From Limisphaerales bacterium (GTDB taxonomy: Bacteria > Verrucomicrobiota > Verrucomicrobiia > Limisphaerales > UBA11358): a stretch of DNA of 5,713 bases. A program made the position numbers and the translations under genes. The stretch spans positions 1 to 5,713 of the forward strand of contig DAIDJC010000206.1 in NCBI GenBank assembly GCA_027451565.1, given 5' to 3'. This document shows positions 1 through 5,713 of this stretch, in pieces (positions within the stretch are counted from its first letter, which is position 1; each line of letters starts with the position of its first letter). The notes under the pieces were generated by a model. The model did no database searches, was not told the DNA's origin, and saw nothing but the letters and a program-made list of their open reading frames with translations.

Positions 1-1715
1 CCTTCTTTGACACGCTCACGGTGGTGGTTCCGGAAGCCGAGGCTGTTCACCGCGCCGCCGCAGCGTGCGGAATCAATTTCCGCGTACTCACCGGTGAACG
101 GGTGGGAATAACGCTGGACGAGACTTGCCAAGGATCTGATTTGGCCTTGATCGCCAGCGCCCTCACGGGGCAAAAGGTGACTCTGGCCCAAATGGAGCTT
201 CCCGAGCCCGCCAATCACATGCCGCCTTTAGCCAGGAGGCTCTCAACATTTCTCACGCACAAAGTCTTCAACAGCCACCACTGCGAAACGGAAATGCTGC
301 GCTATATCAAGCGGCTTGAATCCAGGGATTTGTCATTGACCGCCTCCATGATTCCACTGGGGTCCTGCACGATGAAACTCAACGCGGCAGCGGAGATGTT
401 GCCGGTGTCATGGCCGGAATTTTCACGATTGCATCCTTTTGCGCCACTCAATCAGGCGCGCGGATACCAGATTTTGTTTCAAAACTTGGAGGATTGGCTG
501 GAGGAAATCACGGGGTTTGCCGGAATTTCTCTTCAGCCAAACGCGGGGTCCCAGGGTGAATATGCCGGCTTGCTGGTCATTCGCGCTTATCTGGAATCCT
601 GCGGCCAATCGCAGAGGAATATCTGCCTCATTCCCACCTCCGCACACGGAACCAATCCGGCCAGTGCCGTCATGGCTGGCATGAAGGTGGTGGCCGTGGC
701 ATGTGATGCCAATGGAAACATAGACATGACAGACCTTCGCGCCAAAGCGGATGCGCACCGGGAATCCTTGTCCTGCCTGATGATCACCTATCCCAGCACC
801 CATGGCGTATTCGAGGAAACCATCAGGGAAATGTGCGAGGTGATTCATTCCCGGGGCGGACAGGTTTACATGGACGGGGCGAATTTGAATGCGCAGGTGG
901 GCCTCACCTCGCCAGGGCACATGGGGGCGGATGTCTGCCATTTGAATCTGCACAAAACCTTCTGCATTCCCCATGGTGGAGGAGGTCCCGGAGTGGGTCC
1001 CATTGGGGTGGCCAGCCATCTGGTTCCTTTTCTGCCCAGCCACCCCTTCTTCACCGGACGACTGGCCAAAAAGGTTGAAAAGCCCCACATCGGACCCGTC
1101 TCAGGCGCGCCCTGGGGCAGCGCCAGCATCCTTCCCATTTCCTGGATGTACATTGCCATGATGGGTGCCCAGGGGCTTGTCCAATCCACCGGACACGCCA
1201 TTTTGAATGCCAATTACGTCGCCGCCAGACTTCAACCATTTTTTCCGACCCTTTACCGGAATCGCAACCTGGTGGCGCACGAATGCATCCTGGACTTGCG
1301 CGCCTTTCACCTCACCACTGCGGAGGACGTTGCCAAACGTTTGATGGATTACGGATTCCACGCTCCCACGCTGAGTTGGCCGGTGGCCGGCACCTTTATG
1401 GTGGAGCCCACTGAAAGTGAATCCAAAAAGGAACTGGACCGGTTCTGTGATGCCATGATCGCCATTCATGCGGAAATGGTGGAGGTGGAAAGCGGGCGTT
1501 TGGATGCGCAGGCCAACATGTTGAAACTGGCTCCGCACACCGCTGACCAGGTGGCTGGAGATGCCTGGGACCGCCCTTACTCCCGAATGAAGGCGGCCTT
1601 CCCATCCCCGCACCAACTCGAATACAAATTCTGGCCCCATGTGGGACGCATTGACAACGTGTTTGGCGACCGCAACCCGGTGTGTTCCTGTGTTGGCATG
1701 GAGGAATACACATAA
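1..1715 (+). CDS. gcvP: Glycine dehydrogenase (decarboxylating), P protein, 3' part (partial at 5' end)
   Basis: The P protein of the glycine cleavage system decarboxylates glycine with pyridoxal phosphate and passes the aminomethyl group to the lipoyl arm of GcvH in the cytoplasm. The reading frame is open from the left edge (first full codon at 3) to TAA at 1713-1715, giving 570 residues. Visible landmarks in order are FFDTLTV at the edge, PLGSCTMKLN, QPNAGSQGEYAGL, SAHGTNPASA, YMDGANLNAQ and HLNLHKTFCIPHGGGGPG, whose Lys (nt 954-956) is the PLP Schiff-base lysine. Near the C-terminus are FMVEPTESE, RPYSRMKAAFP and VFGDRNPVCSC. About 252 residues follow the lysine, matching full-length P proteins of roughly 950 residues, so about 390 residues lie outside the window. 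The end of the N-terminal half runs without a break into the C-terminal half, so this is the fused homodimeric form, not split GcvPA/GcvPB. No frameshift is visible. It converges on xth with a 30-bp gap (1716-1745), where I see no clear terminator hairpin. Confidence 0.98.
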   Translation, partial: FFDTLTVVVPEAEAVHRAAAACGINFRVLTGERVGITLDETCQGSDLALIASALTGQKVTLAQMELPEPANHMPPLARRLSTFLTHKVFNSHHCETEMLRYIKRLESRDLSLTASMIPLGSCTMKLNAAAEMLPVSWPEFSRLHPFAPLNQARGYQILFQNLEDWLEEITGFAGISLQPNAGSQGEYAGLLVIRAYLESCGQSQRNICLIPTSAHGTNPASAVMAGMKVVAVACDANGNIDMTDLRAKADAHRESLSCLMITYPSTHGVFEETIREMCEVIHSRGGQVYMDGANLNAQVGLTSPGHMGADVCHLNLHKTFCIPHGGGGPGVGPIGVASHLVPFLPSHPFFTGRLAKKVEKPHIGPVSGAPWGSASILPISWMYIAMMGAQGLVQSTGHAILNANYVAARLQPFFPTLYRNRNLVAHECILDLRAFHLTTAEDVAKRLMDYGFHAPTLSWPVAGTFMVEPTESESKKELDRFCDAMIAIHAEMVEVESGRLDAQANMLKLAPHTADQVAGDAWDRPYSRMKAAFPSPHQLEYKFWPHVGRIDNVFGDRNPVCSCVGMEEYT

Positions 1716-1745
1716 ACTCGGATGCCAGGCCCAGGCTCAGTGAAT

Positions 1746-2501
1746 TCAGGTTTTCAGTGTGATGCACACCGGGCAATGATCGCTGCCGGGCACGTCGGCC
1801 AGTATTCGGGCCGATGTCAGGCGCGGGCGCAGGACTTTTGAAACAAGAAAGTAGTCAATACGCCACCCCACATTCCGTGCGCGGGCACCCGACATGGGAC
1901 TCCACCATGTGTAATGGCCGCCGGCTTTTTCAAATTCCCTGAACGTGTCCACAAAACCCGCCTTGACGAATGCCGTGAACCCCTGCCGTTCCTCAACGGT
2001 GAACCCGTGGTTGCGAACATTTGCCTTGGGATTGGCCAGATCCAATTCCATATGCGCCACGTTCAGGTCGCCGCAAAACACCACCGGCTTTCGGCGCTCC
2101 AGTTTGCGCAGGTAAGCAAGAAAATCCCGGTCCCATTTCTGGCGGTAGGGCAATCGCTCCAATTCCCGCCTGGAGTTGGGGACATAAACGTTTACCAGGA
2201 AAAAATCCTCGAACTCAGCCGTCAGAATCCTTCCCTCCTTGTCGTGCAATGGCTTGCCCATGCCAGTTTGGATTTTCAAGGGTGGTATCCGGGTGAGAAT
2301 GGCCGTGCCGGAATACCCTTTTTTTTCGGCGCAATTCCAAAAAGACGCATAATGCCCGGGCCATGTGGGGGTGACCTGATCCGGCGAACATTTGGTTTCT
2401 TGCAGGCATAGGACATCCGGCTTTTCTGATTCCAGGAATTCCAGGAAATTCTTTTTAAGGACCGCGCGCAGGCCGTTGACATTCCAAGATAAAATTTTCA
2501 C
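1746..2501 (-). CDS. xth: Exodeoxyribonuclease III / AP endonuclease (ExoIII/APE1 family)
   Basis: This is a Mg2+-dependent base-excision-repair nuclease that cleaves 5' to abasic sites and has 3'-5' exonuclease and 3'-phosphatase activity in this family. The 251-residue product has all the catalytic blocks of the endonuclease/exonuclease/phosphatase fold: SWNVNGLRA (N7), LQETK (metal-binding E35), VNVYVPN (Y106), CGDLNVAH (D145, N147), GWRIDYF (W213, D216) and GSDHCPV (D241, H242). Its length matches B. subtilis ExoA-type enzymes. The start is assigned to GTG 2501-2499 because MKILSWNVNG is the canonical N-terminus. The frame stays open upstream to 2888, but that stretch is antisense to the iscA-like gene and shows no family similarity. 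There is no in-frame ATG near the start. The ribosome binding site is weak (CTGGG just upstream). The gene is divergent from iscA and convergent with gcvP. An 8-A run (T8 at 2319-2326 on the + strand) lies inside the codons for EKKG. Confidence 0.95.
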   Translation of the reverse strand: MKILSWNVNGLRAVLKKNFLEFLESEKPDVLCLQETKCSPDQVTPTWPGHYASFWNCAEKKGYSGTAILTRIPPLKIQTGMGKPLHDKEGRILTAEFEDFFLVNVYVPNSRRELERLPYRQKWDRDFLAYLRKLERRKPVVFCGDLNVAHMELDLANPKANVRNHGFTVEERQGFTAFVKAGFVDTFREFEKAGGHYTWWSPMSGARARNVGWRIDYFLVSKVLRPRLTSARILADVPGSDHCPVCITLKT

Positions 2502-2521
2502 CAACCCAGAATAATGCCCAT

Positions 2522-2537
2522 GCTGGCGGGCGCCAGC
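2522..2537. repeat. 16-bp GC-rich palindrome in the xth/iscA divergent intergenic region
   Basis: GCTGGCG (2522-2528) and CGCCAGC (2531-2537) are perfect 7-bp inverted arms around GG. The palindrome sits 21-36 bases upstream of the xth GTG start. It could be a hairpin in the xth leader or a dimeric regulator site. It could also be chance in GC-rich DNA; no known regulator motif is recognised. Confidence 0.4.
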
Positions 2538-2585
2538 CCGGAATGGCGGCGGCGCGTGATTGCTGCCCTTCAGCTCTTCAGCGCA

Positions 2586-2614
2586 TTGACGCGGGGTCAT
2601 CCAGGGATTAGCTT
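2586..2614 (+). promoter_or_regulatory. Weak sigma-70-like promoter candidate for the iscA-hscB unit
   Basis: TTGACG (2586-2591) matches five of six bases of the -35 consensus. A 17-base spacer leads to TAGCTT (2609-2614), which matches the -10 consensus at only three of six positions. Transcription would start around 2621. That leaves almost no leader before the ATG at 2626, but about 68 bases before the alternative TTG start at 2689. No IscR-type operator is recognisable. Confidence is low because of the poor -10 box. Confidence 0.22.
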
Positions 2615-2625
2615 GTTGATGAGCA

Positions 2626-3009
2626 ATGATTGCCAAAGCACCAGTCCAAGCCCAGTCCACCGCGTCCATACGGACAGGGGACGAGCGTTTGATCCGGCTT
2701 ACGGAAAATGCCGCACGGAAGGTATCCGGTTTGCTGGCCCGGCAAGGCCGGCCCGGCGGGGTGTTGCGCGTGGCGGTGGTGGGGGGCGGTTGTTCCGGCC
2801 TGCAATACAAAATGGACCTGCAGGACCAGCCGGCTTCCAGGGATATTCTGGTGGTCACTGCCGGTGTCCGCGTGGTGGTGGATCCCAAGAGCGCCCTTTA
2901 TGTGACCGGCAGCGAACTGGACTACCTGCAAACCCTGGATGGCGGTTTCAAGGTGAACAACCCCAACGCAGCCACCAGTTGTTCGTGCGGTGAAAGCTTC
3001 AGCGCCTGA
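2626..3009 (+). CDS. iscA: IscA/HesB-family (A-type) iron-sulfur cluster carrier
   Basis: A-type carriers accept Fe-S clusters, or iron, from the scaffold and deliver them to apo-enzymes in the cytoplasm. The conserved core starts at residue 23 (IRLTENAARKV). It contains RVAVVGGGCSGLQY with the first ligand cysteine (C56), the central VVVDPKSALYVTGSELDY segment, and the C-terminal SCSCGESFS with the C119-x-C121 pair. All three expected cysteines are therefore present, and the protein ends just after the motif as usual. The start is uncertain. ATG 2626 gives 127 residues with a 21-residue unstructured extension and no good ribosome binding site. TTG 2689 gives 106 residues beginning MIRLTE, the typical family start and length, with AGGGGA at 2676-2681 seven bases upstream. 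I list the longer form but consider the TTG start at least as likely. hscB follows 67 bases after the stop on the same strand, supporting a Fe-S assembly role. ErpA or SufA cannot be excluded by sequence alone. Confidence 0.94.
   Translation: MIAKAPVQAQSTASIRTGDERLIRLTENAARKVSGLLARQGRPGGVLRVAVVGGGCSGLQYKMDLQDQPASRDILVVTAGVRVVVDPKSALYVTGSELDYLQTLDGGFKVNNPNAATSCSCGESFSA
2676..2681 (+). promoter_or_regulatory. Shine-Dalgarno candidate supporting a TTG start (2689) for iscA
   Basis: AGGGGA ends seven bases before the in-frame TTG at 2689-2691, an ideal spacing. No comparable purine-rich site precedes ATG 2626. This site decides between the 106- and 127-residue forms of the IscA-like protein, favouring the shorter one. 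Confidence 0.45.
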
Positions 3010-3076
3010 GATGAACGCTGCCCGGTGGCGCATCTGAAATTCCACCAGCCCCGCCCAGCGGAAACCCCCTCGTTTC

Positions 3077-3682
3077 ATGACTGATTATTTTTCCCTGTTC
3101 AATGAAGTCCCGCGACCCTGGCTGGATCAGCAGAGTTTGCAGGACTCTTTTCACCGCATGGCCGGTCAGCTTCACCCCGATAAACAGGGGGATGCAGACC
3201 CGGCAACCCGGTCGAAAGCAGCCAGGGAATTTGCCGATTTAAACCAGGCCTATCAATGCCTCATGGATCCCAAGGCCCGTTTGCTGCATTTGTTGGAATT
3301 AACCTGCGGGAAAAAGCCGGATGACATGGGACAAATCCCCGAAGCCCTGGCGGATCGGTTCATTGGCGTGGCTCACACCTGCCGCGAAGGGGATGAATTG
3401 CTCGCGGAAAAATCCAGGACAGAGTCGCCCCTCTTGCGGGTGGGGCTGTTTCAACGCAGCCAGGCCTGGCTGGAAAAGGCCGTCCGATTGCAGGCTGAAT
3501 TTTTGGAATGGGAAAAAAGGGTTCTGGCGGACCTCAAGGGCCTTGACGAGGAATGGAGGTTGCAGCCTGCCATGGCCGCAACCGCGCTGCTGCCCCGCCT
3601 GGAGGAGCATTACCGGATGCTGGCCTATTTAAACCGCTGGAACCACCAACTGCGAAACCGCATTGGCCGAATGACCTTTTGA
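3077..3682 (+). CDS. hscB: HscB-type J-domain co-chaperone of Fe-S cluster assembly
   Basis: HscB binds the IscU scaffold, delivers it to an Hsp70 (HscA or DnaK) and stimulates its ATPase so that the Fe-S cluster is released. The 201-residue protein opens with the HscB signature DYFSLFNEVPRPWLD, not a generic DnaJ start. The J-domain spans about residues 1-75, with the HPD catalytic tripeptide at 33-35 and then LNQAYQCLMDPKARLLHLL, which corresponds to the NQAWxTLxxPxxRAxYLL region of E. coli HscB. The rest is a predicted helical C-terminal domain (about 90-195) ending in a leucine/arginine-rich helix. It is about 30 residues longer than E. coli HscB (171), and the ELDE-type IscU-binding segment is diverged (CREGDELLAEK). 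There is no N-terminal zinc-finger cysteine set like that of mitochondrial homologues. ATG 3077 is the only sensible start, although its ribosome binding site is weak. It follows the IscA-like gene by 67 bases and is probably cotranscribed. The usual partner hscA is not downstream. Confidence 0.92.
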   Translation: MTDYFSLFNEVPRPWLDQQSLQDSFHRMAGQLHPDKQGDADPATRSKAAREFADLNQAYQCLMDPKARLLHLLELTCGKKPDDMGQIPEALADRFIGVAHTCREGDELLAEKSRTESPLLRVGLFQRSQAWLEKAVRLQAEFLEWEKRVLADLKGLDEEWRLQPAMAATALLPRLEEHYRMLAYLNRWNHQLRNRIGRMTF

Positions 3683-3689
3683 AAGGAGG
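3682..3689 (+). promoter_or_regulatory. Orphan Shine-Dalgarno sequence at the hscB stop codon
   Basis: AAAGGAGG overlaps the last base of the hscB TGA (3680-3682) and is a near-perfect anti-16S match, stronger than any other ribosome binding site in the window. No ATG, GTG or TTG lies at a usable distance: the following bases, GACTCCCGTAGAGCC, run straight into the palindromic element. It may be the remnant of a translationally coupled downstream gene. Alternatively, it is simply the first strand of the small GGAG/CTCC hairpin here (3685-3695). Confidence 0.4.
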
Positions 3690-3693
3690 GACT

Positions 3694-3949
3694 CCCGTAG
3701 AGCCTGCCTGAAAATCCCGAGGGGTGCTGTTTTCGAGTAAAAAGCTGGATGGCGAGGCACGACGAGGGAGAATACCCTTCATGGGTCTTCGACCAAAGAG
3801 CAACGAAGCAAGGCGGTCTTTTGCTCGAAACCCTCCGGGCGGCGGGTCCTTTGTCTGTGGGCCGCGTTGGCTTGGTCGCCATGGCATGCCATGAGGATAC
3901 TCCTTCCCCGCCGCAGCATCCCTCGCAATTTTCAGACAGGCTCTTGGGG
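3694..3949. repeat. Complex palindromic intergenic element that can form a three-way junction
   Basis: The outer arms 3699-3728 and 3915-3944 are inverted copies, with 26 of 30 positions Watson-Crick paired plus one G-T. Three more pairs extend to 3694-3696/3947-3949 across two mismatches. Directly inside lie two independent stem-loops. Arm A pairs 3731-3742 with 3819-3830 (12 pairs, one G-T) and continues at 3744-3747/3814-3817. It is capped by a tip hairpin GAATACCC-TTCAT-GGGTCTTC (3770-3790, one mismatch). Arm B pairs GCGGCGGG (3839-3846) with CCCGCCGC (3907-3914) perfectly and contains the 14-bp palindrome CATGGCATGCCATG (3880-3893). Arm B ends exactly where the outer right arm begins, and arm A starts within two bases of the outer left arm. 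The tip of A on the + strand resembles the tip of B on the - strand, so the whole is a diverged inverted duplication. It fills nearly all of the gap between convergent hscB and glgB. It may be a dispersed MITE/REP-like repeat, a bidirectional terminator or mRNA stabiliser, or a structured RNA. No target-site duplication is obvious, and no known family is recognised. Confidence 0.8.
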
Positions 3950-3994
3950 CAAGTCCATGGCGGGATTTTGATGAATCCTTGAATATCCGTCCGG

Positions 3995-5713
3995 TCAATC
4001 TTTTTGAAACACCACCACGCCAAGCGGGGGAAGTGTCAGGCTGGCGGAACATGGTTGTCCATGCCACGGCTGGGGTTCGGCGGCGACGCTTCCTTGGTTT
4101 CCCAAATTGCTTCCACCATAAACTGCGGAATCACTGTTCAAAACCTCTGCCCATTGGCCCGCTGCCGGAAAACCCGCCCGATATTGGAAACGTGGAACCG
4201 GGGTGAGATTGAGAACCACCACGGTCTGATTCTGGCCATCCTGCGTCTGGCGCATGAAAATCAAAACGCTGTGGCGATGGTCGTTGCAGTCAATCCATTG
4301 AAAGCCCCGGTGATCATGATCGGCCTGCCAAAGCCCGGGTGACTGGAGATAAAGCCGGTTTAAATCAGCGACAAAATCCTGCAATCCCTTGTGATAGGGC
4401 CCGGACTGCAGCAACCACCAATCCACCTGGCCGTTTTCACTCCATTCCTTGCGTTGACCCAATTCGCCGCCCATGAACAGCAGTTTTTTACCCGGGAAAA
4501 GCCATTGATAGGCAAGCAGCGCCCTCAAGTTGGCGAACTGCTGCCAGTCATCCCCCGGCATCCGTCCCAAGAGGGACAGTTTCCCATGCACCACCTCGTC
4601 GTGCGAGAGCGGCAGGATGAAGTTTTCGTTGTGATGATAAAGCATCGCAAAGGTCAGATCATTTTGGTGATACTGCCGGTGCACGCTCTCGCGCTTGAAA
4701 TAACCCAGGGTGTCATGCATCCAACCCATGTTCCATTTGAAGGAGAATCCCAAGCCGCCCAGATGAGGCGGACGGGTCACCAGGGGCCAAGCCGTGGATT
4801 CCTCGGCAATGGTCAGGATGCCAGGATGCTCGGTATGGGTGATGTGATTGAATTTTTTAAGAAATTCAATCGCCTCCAGATTTTCCCTTCCGCCGTATTG
4901 GTTTGGAATCCATTCACCCTCTTTGCGCGAATAATCCAGGTAAAGCATGGATGCCACCGCATCCACCCTCAAGCCATCCACGTGGAAGCGTTCGCACCAA
5001 TAGAGGGCATTGGCCACCAAAAAATTGGCCACTTCATTCCGGCCAAAATTGAAGATCAAGGTTCCCCAGTCCTGATGCGCGCCCTTGCGTGGGTCTTCAT
5101 GTTCGTACAAGGCCGTACCATCAAACCGCGCCAAGGCCCACTCATCACGGGGAAAATGAGCGGGCACCCAATCCACAATCACACCCACCCCGGCCTCATG
5201 CAAGGTGTTGACCAGCCATTGAAAATCCTCCGGCGTCCCAAACCTGCTGGTGGGCGCGTAAAAGCCGGTCACTTGATACCCCCAGGAGGGGTAAAATGCA
5301 TGCTCCGCCAGAGGCATGAATTCCACATGGCTGAAGCCCATCTTTTTGATGTAGAGAACCAGTGGCTCGGCGAGATCACGGTAACTCCAGGATTCGTTGG
5401 CGGATTTTTTGCGCCATGATCCCAAATGAACCTCATAAATGCTCAAGGGCGACCGCAGCGGATCACGCCGACCGCGGGCTTCCATCCACGCCGCGTCGCT
5501 CCACTTGAAGGACCGGGTATCCCAAAAAATCGCAGCCTGCTTGGGAGCAACTTCAAAGAAAAATCCGTATGGATCCGTGTTGAGCTTCAGCCGGCCATGC
5601 GCATCCCGGATTTCAAATTTATAGTGCGCCCCTTGCGCGACGCCAGGAATGAATATTTCCCACACGCCGGATGCTCCAAGCAGGCGCATGGCATGAACAC
5701 GACCGTCCCATTG
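3995..5713 (-). CDS. glgB: 1,4-alpha-glucan (glycogen) branching enzyme, GH13, C-terminal part (5' end outside window)
   Basis: GlgB cuts alpha-1,4 glucan chains and rejoins the piece through an alpha-1,6 bond, creating the branches of glycogen. The frame is open from the right edge (QWDGRVHAMRLLG, the conserved CBM48 core) to TGA at 3997-3995. Numbering from the internal Met at 5689, the rest of CBM48 spans about 1-55 and the GH13 barrel begins at SIYEVHLGSW. Conserved GH13 regions follow in order: DWVPAHFP, GLRVDAVASMLYLDYSR (nucleophile D243), IAEESTAWP (acid/base E296) and LSHDEVVHGK (D364). Their spacings of 53 and 121 residues equal those between D405, E458 and D526 of the E. coli enzyme, which implies about 155 N-terminal residues lie beyond the window. 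The C-terminal beta domain ends normally at PLGVVVFQKD. All catalytic residues are present and no frameshift is seen. It converges on hscB across the palindromic element, and the adjoining glycogen genes, if any, would be outside the window. Confidence 0.97.
   Translation of the reverse strand, partial: QWDGRVHAMRLLGASGVWEIFIPGVAQGAHYKFEIRDAHGRLKLNTDPYGFFFEVAPKQAAIFWDTRSFKWSDAAWMEARGRRDPLRSPLSIYEVHLGSWRKKSANESWSYRDLAEPLVLYIKKMGFSHVEFMPLAEHAFYPSWGYQVTGFYAPTSRFGTPEDFQWLVNTLHEAGVGVIVDWVPAHFPRDEWALARFDGTALYEHEDPRKGAHQDWGTLIFNFGRNEVANFLVANALYWCERFHVDGLRVDAVASMLYLDYSRKEGEWIPNQYGGRENLEAIEFLKKFNHITHTEHPGILTIAEESTAWPLVTRPPHLGGLGFSFKWNMGWMHDTLGYFKRESVHRQYHQNDLTFAMLYHHNENFILPLSHDEVVHGKLSLLGRMPGDDWQQFANLRALLAYQWLFPGKKLLFMGGELGQRKEWSENGQVDWWLLQSGPYHKGLQDFVADLNRLYLQSPGLWQADHDHRGFQWIDCNDHRHSVLIFMRQTQDGQNQTVVVLNLTPVPRFQYRAGFPAAGQWAEVLNSDSAVYGGSNLGNQGSVAAEPQPWHGQPCSASLTLPPLGVVVFQKD
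4844..4873. repeat. Inverted repeat inside glgB coding sequence
   Basis: GATTGAATTT (4846-4855) and AAATTCAATC (4862-4871) are perfect 10-bp arms around a 6-base loop, and two further pairs (one G-T) extend to 4844 and 4873. On the glgB strand the arms encode the IEF and KFN of IEFLKKFN, so coding constraint may explain the symmetry. It is AT-rich against a GC-rich background. Confidence 0.5.

Noticed and set aside
423..1088. 221-codon open frame on the - strand
   Set aside because: It is antisense to the well-conserved gcvP core, including the PLP-lysine region, and its translation resembles no known family.
1716..1745. Terminator between convergent gcvP and xth
   Set aside because: The 30-bp gap has only short imperfect CCAGG/CCTGG-like symmetry and no T-run.
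2502..2888. N-terminal extension of the xth frame (129 extra codons)
   Set aside because: It overlaps the IscA-like gene on the opposite strand and adds nothing resembling the nuclease family, whose proteins begin at KILSWN.
3016..3060. Nested short inverted repeats between iscA and hscB (CGCTG/CAGCG enclosing GGTGG/CCACC)
   Set aside because: Arms are 5 bp with large unpaired gaps. The pairing is too weak to call a regulatory RNA or attenuator.
3943..3978. Possible terminator hairpins after glgB (CTTG/CAAG at 3943-3953 and GGATT/AATCC at 3963-3978)
   Set aside because: The stems are only 4-5 bp and neither is followed by a T-run on either strand. The larger palindromic element is the better candidate for ending transcription.
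3534..4067. Long minus-strand frames spanning the hscB 3' end and the palindromic element
   Set aside because: They run through hscB antisense, the repeat and the end of glgB without any domain. They appear open only because of base composition.
4391..5419. 342-codon open frame on the + strand
   Set aside because: It lies entirely antisense to glgB, whose catalytic motifs are unmistakable. Its translation shows no recognisable domain.
1..5713. CRISPR arrays, tRNA/rRNA genes, insertion-sequence transposases, phage or defence genes
   Set aside because: No direct-repeat arrays, no tRNA-like cloverleaf with a T-arm motif and no transposase or defence domains were seen in any of the plausible frames.

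Overview
The window holds five protein-coding genes, two of them cut by its edges, and one structured non-coding element. All five genes are conserved bacterial housekeeping functions. The DNA is moderately GC-rich. The wording of the IscA-type protein and the overall gene mix suggest a Verrucomicrobiota-like bacterium (Pedosphaera/Limisphaera type). That placement is an inference from protein flavour, not a search result, and should be held loosely.

Layout, left to right. (1) The 3' part of gcvP, + strand, encodes the C-terminal ~60% of the single-chain glycine cleavage system P protein, including the PLP lysine. (2) After a 30-bp convergent gap comes xth, - strand, a 251-residue exodeoxyribonuclease III / AP endonuclease starting at GTG 2501. 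(3) A 124-bp (or 187-bp) divergent intergenic region carries a short palindrome and a weak promoter candidate facing right. (4) On the + strand lie an IscA/HesB-type iron-sulfur carrier and then hscB, the J-domain co-chaperone of Fe-S cluster assembly. This is a compact two-gene Fe-S biogenesis unit with no iscS, iscU, hscA or fdx next to it here. (5) A ~310-bp gene-free stretch between convergent hscB and glgB is almost filled by an imperfect palindromic element. Long outer arms enclose two internal stem-loops, and the pieces abut with almost no spare bases, so it can be drawn as a three-way junction. (6) glgB, - strand, encodes the glycogen branching enzyme; its C-terminal ~570 residues are present and it runs off the right edge.

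The genes do not form one pathway: glycine catabolism/C1 supply, DNA base-excision repair, Fe-S assembly and glycogen synthesis sit side by side. The only functional pair is iscA-hscB. The most unusual feature is the palindromic element at 3694-3949. A near-perfect Shine-Dalgarno sequence lies directly on the hscB stop codon with no start codon at the right distance, at the point where the element begins. This raises the possibility that a downstream gene, plausibly hscA, was displaced there.
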